Positions 1 to 9,497 of a stretch of 64,000 bases of DNA are shown here, in pieces. Under the pieces are notes generated by a model, which worked only from the letters and a program-made list of their open reading frames with translations, searched no databases and was not told where the DNA came from. Origin of the DNA: Chlorocebus sabaeus (taxonomy: Eukaryota; Chordata; Mammalia; Primates; Cercopithecidae). The first letter of the stretch is position 1. Every line of letters begins with the position of its first letter. The position numbers and the translations under genes were made by a program. The stretch is from positions 70,127,622 to 70,191,621 of the forward strand of contig NC_132925.1 of NCBI RefSeq assembly GCF_047675955.1, given 5' to 3'.

Positions 1-344
1 TCCACTGGTCAGCTGCAGGGGACAACTCTGCTGCCAGGATAGTTCACTGGAGATGTCACTACAATTTCAGGGAGGAATATCTTTTTCTAAAACTTAAGAG
101 GTTGACTTCAAGGGTCTGTTTTCATGTAAATTTGGGTTCAGCAATGACCAGAAACAGATTTTGAAAGACTGTAATTCCTACTGTTGCAAATGGCAGAGCT
201 GATCATGACACTAAGAGACCTGTCACCACCAGGAAGATTAATGCACACTTAAAAATACATCATGATCGTCCTCCTTAACTCTTTCCTCCTCCTTCTTCCT
301 TGAGCAGGCCTTTTTCTACACACACACTCTCACACCCCAGGGCA
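1..344. other. Unclassified non-coding DNA
   Basis: No convincing open frame, repeat family or RNA gene is visible here. The stretch contains only a short CA-rich patch near 320-335. It is ordinary intergenic or intronic sequence as far as I can tell. Confidence 0.4.
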
Positions 345-600
345 GCTAAAAGTCTGAACCTTGGGTTCAAACACACCTGGATTCCAATCTCAGCTGGATC
401 CTGGACAAGTATTTATGATTTGCTGTAAAATGAAATGCTCAGCTATAAAACGGGAATTAAAAAAATAGTCTCTACAGCCTAGGGTTGCTTTAGGGACTGA
501 GTAAGAAAACACATACCCTGTGCTCAGCTCAGTTCCTGTCACAGAGGACACCTAATAGATACTCTTATTATATACTGTTCCTATTATAACTTTTATTACA
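345..600 (+). repeat. MIR SINE, sense, degraded
   Basis: The order of motifs follows the MIR core: 'GGGTTCAAACACACCTGGAT' near 363, a 'GCTGGATCCTGGACAAGT' stretch, a 'TGTAAAATGAAATG' remnant of 'TGTAAAATGGGG', then 'TAGGGTTGCTTTAGGGACTGA' and a tail resembling 'CCTAATAGATACTCTTATTAT'. MIRs are ancient mammalian tRNA-derived SINEs, and this copy is diverged as expected. Seen directly: motif order. Inferred: family name. Confidence 0.7.
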
Positions 601-693
601 GTTGTACATTGCCTTGTAGCCTGCCAATTTTAATTACAATATATGCTGTGAACATTTTATCATATCAAGAATATTCTTCTAACTTAGGAGATT

Positions 694-794
694 GGGGCTG
701 GTTGTGATGGCTCGTACTTATAATCCCAAGCCTTCTGGGAGGCTGAGCCAGGAGTTCAAGACTGGCCTAGGCAGCACAGTGAGACCATGCTTCT

Positions 795-841
<47 letters not shown>

Positions 842-1000
842 TTAGCCTAGCATGGTGGTGTGCACCTGTAGTCCTAGCTACTTGGGAGGCTGAGGCAGAA
901 GGATTGCTCAAGCCCAGGTATTTGAGGCTGCAGTGAGCTGTGATCGTGCCCCAGTACTCTACTGGGTGAAAAAGCAAGACTTGGCTCTAAAAAAATTAAC
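694..1000 (+). repeat. AluJ-like SINE, sense
   Basis: Both Alu monomers are present in sense orientation: 'TAATCCCAAGCCTTCTGGGAGGC' type motif at the start and 'GCTACTTGGGAGGCTGAGGC' in the right arm. The central A-rich linker has grown to an uninterrupted run of about 42 A (797-838), unusual because such runs normally sit at the 3' tail. High divergence and 'GCAGTGAGCTGTGATCGTG' suggest the old AluJ group. The minus-strand reading frame over this element, including a long phenylalanine run, is an artefact of the A-tract. Confidence 0.85.
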
Positions 1001-1249
1001 ATTTAAAAATGTTTTAAAGGAGAGCAGATGCTACTGTCCACCAGTGAGCCTTATAGGACATAGTGAAAATGCAATTTAAATGACAATTTAAATGCTATAA
1101 AATGTCGAGTATTAGTAGCATCTCAGGGCCTGAGTCAGGTGATGATTACGACTTTCCTTTTGTAGATGCGAAAATGGACATTATTTTGACATGGTAACAA
1201 CAAATTTGCAGTTTATGCTTGAGTCTTGACTCCCAAGTCTTGTCATTTT

Positions 1250-1740
1250 ATTTAAATAATTTTTATTTCAATAGCTTTTGGGGTACAAGTGTTTTTTTGG
1301 TTACATAGATGAATTGTATAGTGGTACAGTCAGAGATTTTAGTGCACCCAATACAGCATTGTACACTGTATGCAACAGCTTTTTATCTCTCACCCCCTTC
1401 GAGTATCCCCCTTTCTGAGTCTCCGATGTCCATTATACTCCTCTGTATGTCTTTGCATACCCATAGCACAGTTCCCACTTATAAGTGAGAACATGCAGTA
1501 TTTGGTTTTCCATTCTTGAGTTACTTCATTTAGAATAATGGCCTCCAGCTCCGTTCAAGTAGCTGCAAAAGACATTATTTCGTTCTTTTTAATGGCTGGG
1601 TAGTATCCATGGTGAACACACACCACATTTTCTTTATCCACTCATCAGTTGATGGGCACTTAACATTGGCTCCATATCTTTGCAATTGTGAATTGTTCTG
1701 TGATAAATATATGTAAGCAGGTATCTTTTTTCATATAATG
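1250..1740 (-). mobile_element. L1 3' end, antisense (L1MA/L1PB-like)
   Basis: Reading the plus strand gives the reverse complement of an L1 3' UTR and ORF2 C-terminus: 'TTTTTATTTCAATAGCTTTT', 'CCCACTTATAAGTGAGAACA', 'TTTGGTTTTCCATTCTTGAG' and 'TTTATCCACTCATCAGTTGA' occur in the right order. The copy is 5' truncated, as is usual for L1. The 'TTTCAATAG' start points to the older L1MA/L1PB group rather than young L1PA. Confidence 0.85.
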
Positions 1741-2391
1741 ACAAATCCTGTAATTTCTAATGTCATACACACTGTTGAGTTTCATAGACTCCTCTTCTTC
1801 ACAAACCAGTAAATCCTTTACCAAGTGAAAGAATTCTTGCTTCATTTTAGTAAATAATTAAGAGATTAGGTGGGTTTTGAAGAGAGAATCATTTTTTCTG
1901 AATAAAATGAGCTTTCGATTATCAAAATGCCACATGATCTTTATAGAACGTCTAGTAAAACAGCTACACATAAAGAAGAAAATAAAAATCACATCTCTGT
2001 AACCCAGAGAGGAACACTGATAAACATTTTGGTAATTAACCTTTCTGTAGCATAGTTACACACACTCAAGCACCCACTTTGCTTCCATGGGATTCCAGGG
2101 TTCTCTAATGTGCTTTTCACTCAACAATATTTATTTACTAATATTGATATTAATAAGTGATAATGAATTAAAATATAAATTATTCTATATCATTGCATTT
2201 AATATCTTCATAACCACAATTTATTTAATCAGTTCCCTCTTGATGAATATTATGCTCTTTTTCTTTTCTTCTTTAAGATTATACAAAATTTCATCACCTA
2301 CTTTGACATAATCCCTTGTGTAGTCATCTGATTTACCCCTTAGGGTAAACTCTTAGAAGTGCAATCAGTAAATCAAAAGATGTACACTTTA
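1741..2391. other. Unclassified AT-rich DNA
   Basis: AT-rich sequence without a repeat family I can name. Short open frames here have no domain-like composition. It may hold an old decayed repeat, since phrases such as 'TTGTGTAGTCATCTGATT' next to 'CAATCAGTAAATCAAAAGATG' look like retroelement wording, but I cannot support a call. Confidence 0.3.
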
Positions 2392-2632
2392 TTATTATTT
2401 TGAAACAGCCTCGTTCTGTCACCCAGGCGGGAGTGCAGCCTCGGCTTATAGCAGCCTCGACCTCCGGGCTCAGGAGATCCTCCCACCTCAACCTCCCAAG
2501 TAGCTGGGACCACAGGTGCACACCACCATGCCCAGCTAACTTCTGCATTTTTTGTAGAGACAGAATTTCATCCTCCCAGGCCTTCCAAAGTACAAGGATT
2601 AAAGGCATAAGCTATTGCGCCCAAGCCCACAT
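2392..2632 (-). repeat. AluJ-like SINE, antisense, internally deleted
   Basis: Antisense Alu motifs run from 'TTTTGAAACAGCCTCGTTCTG' through 'CCTCCCAAGTAGCTGGGACC' to 'AAAGTACAAGGATTAAAGGC'. The segment that should read roughly 'TTGGCCAGGCTGGTCTCGAAC...GATCC' between the 'AGAGACAG' and 'CTTCCAAAGT' motifs is missing, so the left monomer is internally deleted. Divergence fits AluJ. Confidence 0.85.
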
Positions 2633-3985
2633 TTTACATTTTAAATTCATAACTAGGTTCTTAATATCTATATAATTAATTTTGCCAAAAACAATGTAGG
2701 GGACTTCCTGTCCTTCCTGGTTTGTGGTGAACAGTGGGAGTTAACAAAGCGGTGACATGGTGAGACGTTTGATACAACTTTCCTAGGTCAACAGGGTCAG
2801 AGAGCACAGCTCCCAGAGCCTTGAGGATAGGACTCTCTTTTTGTCCCATTCTTCTCCCAGTTCATATCTCCTCAGGGAATAACAGCTTGAAGTTTGAATT
2901 AATGCAGTTGCCTGAGTTTGAAATACTGTTTCTAGCACCTTCAGAGACTCAAACTGGGATCCCAGGATAGTACAGTTGACAGATCCCATTGCAATCTAGA
3001 AAGAAACTACACCCTGACTGATGGCATGTAAAACTTTAAAAACATCATTCCAGGCTGACACTGTGAGATTACTTATATATTTACACTGTTATCTTTTTTT
3101 TGTAGGAAAAAAAAAAAGTTATGCTATTTCCTATGACATCTGGAAGAGAAAGAAATTTTCCATGGAGCTCCCCCAAAATCCAGGTCTTCCAAGTACACAG
3201 ACAAGTGTTATTCCCGTATAATAAACAGGGAAGAAGCACTACATCCTATGATCTTAAGTTTTAGAATGAATCCACTATTACTTGAAAGTCTTTCTTGCTT
3301 TATTAACTCAGTCTCACTGTATAAAATGCAACATTTTCAATGATTCCCCTCTCTGGGGTGACACATAGCACATAAGTACCAGGGACACATGGGTGAAGAA
3401 CATTTTTTATTTGATTGCACAGTCTCATTGCATTTTAATTACATTCACCCTTTGGTGTCTAGGCATGAGTAGAGTATCAATAGTATTTGAAATGATCCAA
3501 AAGCTGAAGAGCAGAAAAAATTTTATCTCCAAATTTTGTGTCTTCCTAGGAGCTGCATTCCGTGGTTTGGTATCGTATCACAAACTAGTGCATTTTGAAG
3601 TTGAAAAAAAAAAAATAACACTTTATTTGAAGTACAAATATAACTTGTTTATTGTTTACACATTTTCATTTCTGGCCCAGCCCCCTGTGGTAGGTATTAC
3701 TCCTTCCTTGTCACTCCCTTAGGATAAGCACAATGGCATCTATAAAATTGCAACTGATGACCACAGAAAGGGAAGAAAATTCAAATTCTGGAAGGGTTAG
3801 AAGCAATAAGAAACCTGTCCCTTCTGATTTTACCAAAGAAATGCATTTTGTCTTCCAAACACAGGTCTCAGCACTTCTGAGATCACAGGGTGCCGTGGTA
3901 GGCTTACAGAGAGGAATGAAAACCTCCTTCCCTCACTTCCTCCTAGCTTGGTATTTCAATGGAAAATGATGACACTCTGCATTTG
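2633..3985. other. Unclassified non-coding DNA
   Basis: About 1.35 kb with no repeat family I recognise. Open frames of 66-109 codons occur on both strands, with compositions typical of chance frames in AT-rich primate DNA, no recognisable domains and no splice-site support. Short A-tracts lie at 3107-3117 and 3604-3615. Confidence 0.35.
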
Positions 3986-4190
3986 TAGAGCACTTTACAA
4001 TTTTTAAAGCACACTCACCTATCTTATCTCATTTGGTTCTTGCCTGAGGAGGAGGCACTTAGGTAGTTATTAATAGCTCAGTTTTATCAGAGAAGAAAAA
4101 TTAGACTCAGAAATACCTGCCCAAAGTAACGTAAGACACATAACTTGGATAATGCCTGGCATAAGCTTGAATCAATGGGAACTGCTATTA
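3986..4190 (-). repeat. MIR SINE, antisense
   Basis: The plus strand matches the reverse complement of MIR: a 'TTATCTCATTTGGTTCTTGC' segment, then 'AGTTTTATCAGAGAAGAAAAA' in place of 'ATTTTACAGATGAGGAAAC', then 'CTGCCCAAAGTAACGTAAGA' in place of 'TTGCCCAAGGTCACACAG'. Substitutions are numerous, consistent with age. Confidence 0.65.
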
Positions 4191-4831
4191 TAATTATTAT
4201 TAATTATTACTGTCACCAATGACCTTAACAAAACCAAGACCTAACCCTTCACTGCCACATACTCCTAATTCTTTTTTTTAACTTTTATTTAGATTCAGGA
4301 ATATATGGGCAGGTTATATAGGCAGACTTGGATCACAGGGGTTTGGTGTACAGACGATTTTGTCACTGGATACTAAGCCTGGTACCTCATAGTTATTTTT
4401 CCTGATCTGTTCTCTCCTCCCATCCTCCTCCCTCAGGTAGGCCCCACTGTGTCCAGAATTGGTGGGTTCTTGGTCTTACTAACTTCAAGAAAGAAGCCGC
4501 GGACCCTCGTGGTGAGTGTTACAGTTCTTAAAGATGGTGTGTCCGGAGTCTGTTCCTTCAGATGTTCAGATGTGTCTGGAACTTCTTCCTTCTGGTGAGT
4601 TCGTGGTCTCGCTGTCAGAAGTGAAGCTGCAGACCTTCGTGGTGAGTGTTACAGCTCTTAAAAGCAGCGCATCTGGAGTTGTTTGTTCTTCCTGGTGGAT
4701 TGTGGTCTCGCTGGCTTCAGGAGTGAAGCTGCAGACCTTCGCGGTGAGTGTTACAGCTCATAACTGTAGCATAGACCCAAAGAGTGAGCAGCAGCAAGAT
4801 TTACTGCAGAGAGCTAAAGATTAAAGCTTCC

Positions 4832-4885
4832 ACAATGTGGAACGGGACCAGAGCGGGTTGCTACCAGGCTGCTTTTATTCCCTTA
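4832..4885 (-). promoter_or_regulatory. LTR12 core promoter (TATA-like)
   Basis: On the minus strand the LTR reads 'GATAAGGGAATAAAAGCAGC' (plus-strand 4871-4890 region), the AATAAAA box that serves as the TATA element in ERV9 LTRs. Transcription would begin roughly 25-30 bases downstream, near 4845, and run leftward into the L1. The box is intact here; whether it is used cannot be judged from sequence. Confidence 0.55.
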
Positions 4886-4904
4886 TCTGGCCCCATCCAC
4901 ATCC

Positions 4905-5335
4905 TGCTGATTGGTCTATTTTATAGAGAGCTGATTGGTCCGTTTTGACAGAGTGCTGATTGGTGCGTTTACAATCCATGAGCTAGACACAGTCACAGAG
5001 TGCTAGTTAGATACAGAGTTAGCCAGATACAGAGTACCAATTGGTGTATTCACAAACCTTGAGCTAGACACAGAGTGCTGATTGGTATATTTACAAACCC
5101 TGAGCTAGACAGAGTGCTGATTGGTGCATTTACAATCCTTGCGCTAGACACAGAGTCACAGAGTGTTAGTCCTCCAAGTCTCCACTAGGTTAGCTAGATA
5201 CACAGTACCAATTGGTGTATTCACAAACCCTGAGCTAGACACAGAGTGCTGATTGTTGTATTTACAAACCTTGAGCTAGACACAGAGTGCTGATTGGTGC
5301 ACATACAATCCTCTGGCTAGATATAAAAGTTCTCC
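4905..5335 (-). repeat. LTR12 U3 tandem enhancer repeats with CCAAT motifs
   Basis: A phrase such as 'GAGCTAGACACAGAGTGCTG' followed by 'ATTGGT' is repeated with variation along this block. I count eight intact ATTGG (minus-strand CCAAT) sites, for example at 4910-4914, and one mutated copy ('GATTGTTG' near 5253). Such tandem 40-bp repeats are the known ERV9 U3 enhancer, which in that family binds NF-Y and GATA factors (established for the family, not tested here). Confidence 0.75.
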
Positions 5336-5957
5336 AAGTCCCCACTCAGTTCAGGAGCCCAGCTGGCTTCACCCAGTGGACCCTGCACAGGGGCTGCAGG
5401 CGGAGCTGCCTGCCAGTCCAGAGCGGCGCCTGTACTCCTCAGCTCTTGGACTGTTCACAGGCACCACGGAGCAGGCGGCGTGACCATAGGGGAAGCTCAG
5501 GTCACACTGGAGCCCACCGTAGGGGGAGGAGCTCAGATATGGCGGGCTGCAGGTCCTGAGCCCTGCCCTGGGCCTGTGGTGCTGGCTGGCTGCTCCGTGT
5601 GTGGGGAGCAGGAACTCGCACTGGCCCACAGCCCCGGTTCCCCCCCACGCCTCTCCCTCCACACCTCCAAACCTCCACACCTCCCAGCAAGCAGAGGGAG
5701 GAGGCTCCAGCCTCAGCCAACCCAGAGAGGGGCTCCCATGGTGCCATGGCGGGCCGAAGGGTTCCTCAAGTCCCACTAGAGTGGAAGCTGAGGCTGGAGG
5801 CCGAGGTGGTGCTGAGAGTGAGGGCTGCTAGCACATTGTCACTTCTCATCACTGTCTGTTGTTCCCCTCCCTTTGTCCATTGGGTCTCATTATTTAGCTC
5901 CCACTTAGAAGTGAGAACGTGTAGTATTTGGTTTCTCTGTTTCTGCGTTAGTTTGTT

Positions 5958-6291
5958 AAGAATAATGGCCTCGGCTGGGCACAATGGCTCAAGCCTGTAA
6001 TCCCAGCACTTTGGGAGGCTGAGACGGGTGGATCACAAGGTCAGGAGATCGAAATCATCCTGGCTAACATGGTGAAAACCCGTCTCTACTAAAAAATACG
6101 AAAAACTAGCCAGGCGAGGTGGCGGGTGCCTGTAGTCCCAGCTACTCGGGAGGCTGAGGCAGGAGAATGGCGTAAACCCGGGAGGCGGAGCTTGCAGTGA
6201 GCCGAGATGGCGCCACTGCACTCCTGGCTGGGTAACAGAGCGAGACTCCCTATCAAAAAAAAAAAAAAAAAAAAAAAAAAGAACAATGGCC
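5958..6291 (+). repeat. AluY (Old World monkey type) with target-site duplication
   Basis: A full-length sense Alu starts 'GGCTGGGCACAATGGCTCAA' at 5973 and ends in an A-tail at 6280. It is flanked by 'AAGAATAATGGCC' (5958-5970) and 'AAGAACAATGGCC' (6279-6291), a 13-bp duplication with one difference, inside the L1. 'GGCGTAAACCC' and 'AAACTAGCCAGGCGAGGTGG' resemble AluY lineages of Old World monkeys. Confidence 0.92.
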
Positions 6292-6965
6292 CCTAGTTCT
6301 ATCTATGTTCCCACAAAATACATGATCTCATTCTTTTTATGGCTGCACACTATTCCATGATGTATATGCATGATATTTCTTTATCCAGTCTACTGTTGAT
6401 GGGCATTTAGGTTGATTCCATGTCTTTGCTATTGTGAATAGTGCTGCAATGAACATATGCATGCACATGTCTTTATGGTAAAACTATTTATATTCCTTTG
6501 GGTATATACCCAGTAATGGGATTGCTGGATCAAATGGTAGTTCTATTTTTAGGTCTTTGAGGAATTGCCACACTGCTTTCCACTATGGTTGAGCTAGTTT
6601 ACATTCCCACCAGCAGTGTAGAAGTGTTTCCTTTTCTCTGCAACCTTGTAGCATTTGTTATTTTTTGACTTTTTGATAATAGCCATTCTGACTGGCGTGA
6701 GATGGTATCTCTGTGTGGTTTTGATTTGCATTTCTCTAATGATTAGTAATACTGAGCTTTTTCATATGTTTGTTGGCTGCATATATGTCTTCTTTTGAAA
6801 AGTGTTTGTTCATGTCCTTTGCCCACTTTTTCATGTGGTTGTTTTTCTACTGTAAATTTGTTTAAGTAGTTCCTTATAGATGCTGGAATTCAACCTTTGT
6901 CAGATGCATAGTTTGCAAATATTTTCTCCCATTCTGTAGGTTGTATGTTTGTTTGTTTGTTTGTT

Positions 6966-7254
6966 TATTTTGAGGCAGAGTCTCACTCTGTCACCCAGGC
7001 TGGAGTGCAGTGGTGCCATCTTGGCTCATTGCAACCTCTGTCTCCCAGGTTCAAGCAATTGTTGTGCCTCAGTCTCCCAAGTAGCTGGGACCACAGGCAT
7101 GTGCCACCATACTGAGCTCATTTTTTTGTATTTTTTGTAGAGGTGGGGTTGCACCATATTAGCCAGGCTGGTCTCAAACTCCTTGCCTCAAGTGATCTTC
7201 CTGTCTTAGCTTCCCAAACTGCTGGGATTACAGGCATGAGCCACCGTGCACAGC
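6966..7254 (-). repeat. AluS-like SINE, antisense
   Basis: Antisense Alu with motifs 'GAGGCAGAGTCTCACTCTG', 'CCCAAGTAGCTGGGACCACA' and 'TGCTGGGATTACAGGCATGA'. It interrupts L1 ORF2; flanks 'TGTTTGTTTGTTT' (before) and 'TGTTTGTCTGTTT' (7255-7267) form the target-site duplication. Divergence fits AluS. Confidence 0.9.
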
Positions 7255-7794
7255 TGTTTGTCTGTTTATTCTGTTGATAGCTCCTTGTGCTGTGTCAAAG
7301 TTCTTTAGTTTAATTAGATCCCATCTGTCAATTTTTGCTTTTGTTGCAATTGCTTTTTGTCTCTTCGTCATGAAATCTTTGCCAGTTTCTATGTCCAGAA
7401 TATTATTTCCCAGGTTATCTTCCAAGGTTTTTATAGTTTTGGGTTTTCCATTTAAGTCTTTAATCCATTTTGAGTTGATTTTTGTATATCGTGTAAGGAA
7501 GGGGTCCAGTTTCAATCTTCTGCATATTGCTAGACAGTTATCCCCGCACTGTTTATTGAATAGAAAGTCCTTTCCCCTGGCTTGTTATTGTCAGCTATGT
7601 TGTAGATATATGGCATTATTTTGGGGCTCTCTATTCTTTTCCATTGGTCTATGTGTCTGTTTTTGTACCAGTACCATGCTATCTTGGTTACTGTAGCCCT
7701 GTAGTATAATTTGAAGTTGGGTACATGATGCTTTGTTTTATTCTTGTTGCTTAGGATTATCTTGACTATTTGGACTCTTTTTTGGTTCCAAATG

Positions 7795-7796
<2 letters not shown>

Positions 7797-7842
<46 letters not shown>

Positions 7843-8119
7843 ACAGAGTCTTGCTCTGTTGCCCGGCTGGAGTGCAGTGGCGCAATGTCAGCTCACTTCA
7901 ACCTCCACCTCCCCAGTTCAAGCGATTCTCCTGCCTCAGTCCCCTGAGTAGCTGGGATTACAGGCATGTGCCACCACACCCAGCTAATGTTTGTATTTTT
8001 AGTAGAGACAGGGTTTCACTATGTTGGCCAGGATTGTCTTGATCTCCTGACCTCATGATCCACCCGCCTCAGCCTCCCAAGGTGCTGGGATTACAGGTGT
8101 GAGCCACTGCACCTAGCCA
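7797..8119 (-). repeat. Alu (AluS/AluY), antisense, long T-tract
   Basis: A T-run of about 44 bases (7797-7840) is the poly(A) tail of an antisense Alu that ends at 'CACCTAGCC' (about 8119). Flanks 'GTTCCAAATGAATT' and 'GTTCCATATAAATT' (from 8121) are the target-site duplication in the L1. 'GATCTCCTGACCTCATGATCC' type wording suggests late AluS or AluY. Phenylalanine-rich open frames here come from the T-run. Confidence 0.9.
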
Positions 8120-8720
8120 GTTCCATATAAATTGGTTAACAGTTTTTTTCTATTTCTTTGAAAAATGTCATTGGTAGTTTGATGGGGATAGCATTGAATC
8201 TATAAATTGCTTTGGGCAGTATGGCCATTTTAACAATATTGATTCTCCTTATCCATGAGTATAGAATCTTTTTCTATTTGTTTCTGTAGTATCTTAATTC
8301 TTTCAACTGTGCTTTGTAATTTTCATTGTAGAGATCTCTCACTTTCTGGTTAGCTGTATCCCTAGATATTTTATTCTTTCTGTGGCAATTGTGACTGGAA
8401 TCGCATTCCTGATTTGGCTTTTGGCTTGGATGTCATTGGGGGATAAGAATGCTACTGATTTTTGTATGTTTATTTTGTATCCTGAAACTATGCTGAAGTT
8501 GCTTATCAGTTAAATGAGCTTTTATGGCAGAGACTATGGGGTTTTCTAGCTATAGAATCATGTTATTTGCAAACAGGGATAGTTTGACCTATTCTTTTTC
8601 TGTCTGGATGCCTTCTATTTCTTTCTCTTGCCTGACTGCTCTGGCCAGGACCTCCAAAACTGTGTTGAATAGAATACTCTTATGTCTTTCCCCATCCAGG
8701 CTTCTAATGCTAGTGATGTT

Positions 8721-8864
8721 TTGTATCTCCCAGAAAGATGCTAAAAATCAATAAAACTTTCTATTGTATTAGTTGTCCTGATTTGCAAGTATGTACTATG
8801 TCTCATGTTCAAGTCTTGTTGTAAACAGGATACAATGGAATTATTTATCCCATGATAAGCCATA
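8721..8864. other. Short unclassified interval
   Basis: Sequence between the 5' truncation point of the antisense L1 and the next interspersed element. No family recognised. Confidence 0.3.
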
Positions 8865-8872
8865 GTCACCAT

Positions 8873-9363
8873 GGTGGTTAATTTTATGGGTCAACTTGAC
8901 TGGGCCATTGGGTGCCCAGACATTTGGTTAAACATGATTCTAGGTGTGTTTGTGAATGAGATTAACATTTGACTTGGTGGACTGAGCAAAGTAAATTGCC
9001 CAACCCAATGTGGGTGAGTCTCATCCAATGTGTGGAAGGCCTGATTAGAACAAAAGGCAGAGTAGGGAGAATCTACCCTTTCTGCCTGACTGTCTTTAAG
9101 CTGAGACATTGGTTTCCTGCCTTCAAACTTGGACTTAGATTGTAATTTACACATTTGGCTGTTCTGCTTCTCAGGCCCTTGGACTTGGACTACAACCATA
9201 CCATCAGCTCTCTTGGGTCTCCGGATTGCCAACTACAGCATCCATAATTGTGTAAGCCAATTTCTTACAATCTCTCTCTCTACACACACAGACACAGACA
9301 CACACACACACACACCCAACATACATATCCTATGTGTTTTTCTGGAGAACTTTGACTAATACA
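8873..9363 (+). mobile_element. Interspersed element of MaLR-like or unsettled class
   Basis: The block opens 'GGTGGTTAATTTTATGGGTC' and closes 'GGAGAACTTTGACTAATACA', a pair of ends I recognise from a common mammalian repeat. The '...ACTAATACA' end resembles MaLR LTRs (MLT1/MST/THE1), but the flanks 'GTCACCAT' (8865-8872) and 'GTTACCAT' (9364-9371) suggest an 8-bp duplication with one mismatch, which would be more like a hAT element. Internal features include a TC/CA-rich patch at 9271-9318. Family name left open. Confidence 0.6.
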
Positions 9364-9497
9364 GTTACCATCTAACGCATGCAATATGTTAAAGAAAAAA
9401 CAGTGAAATATTGTTTCTTTCAAATTAAGTAATGGTTGCAAAGATTAACACTAAAATATTTAATTGCTTCAAATGTCTTTGTTTAAAATACATACTA

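Larger units (their letters stand above)
4450..5848 (-). mobile_element. Solo LTR12 (HERV9/ERV9 LTR), antisense
   Basis: The element is the reverse complement of an LTR12-type LTR: its U5 end starts 'TGTCCAGAATTGGTGGGTTC' at 4450 and its U3 start ends '...CACTTCTCA' at 5848, so it is TG...CA bounded on the minus strand. No internal proviral sequence is attached, so it is a solo LTR left by LTR-LTR recombination. It lies inside an L1; 'CACTG' occurs at 4445-4449 and again at 5850-5854, close to the 4-bp duplication known for ERV9, though the right copy is one base off the boundary. The region 5349-5830 is GC-rich, unlike the flanking L1. ERV9 LTRs are known to act as enhancers and promoters; activity here is not shown. 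Confidence 0.9.
4268..8720 (-). mobile_element. Antisense L1 (L1PA/L1PB-like), 5' truncated, split by one LTR and three Alus
   Basis: L1 sequence is read 3' end first on the plus strand in four blocks: 4268-4449 (3' UTR), 5850-5972 plus 6281-6965 (3' UTR and ORF2 C-terminus), 7255-7796 and 8120-8720 (ORF2 reverse transcriptase side). The blocks resume exactly where the inserted LTR12 and Alus end. Recognisable protein remnants include a minus-strand frame at 7228-7515 with 'KWIKDLNGKPKTIKTLED' and 'KAKIDRWDLIKLK', typical of the ORF2 C-terminal region. The catalytic 'FADD' site lies near 8556 but both Asp codons look altered. Total L1 content is about 2.1 kb, so it is a truncated dead copy. 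Confidence 0.9.

Noticed and set aside
756..977. Small minus-strand frame with a phenylalanine run that could look like a membrane peptide
   Set aside because: It is antisense Alu with the A-linker read as TTT codons; the same explains frames at 6089-6286, 7744-8042 and 48269-48590.
4905..5335. Tandem repeats as a novel satellite
   Set aside because: They are the known U3 tandem repeats of LTR12/ERV9, bounded by recognisable LTR sequence.
5369..6000. Overlapping frames of 76-135 codons on both strands in GC-rich DNA, suggesting a CpG-island gene
   Set aside because: The GC-rich block is the U3 region of the LTR12; the frames cross LTR/L1 borders and have no recognisable domain.
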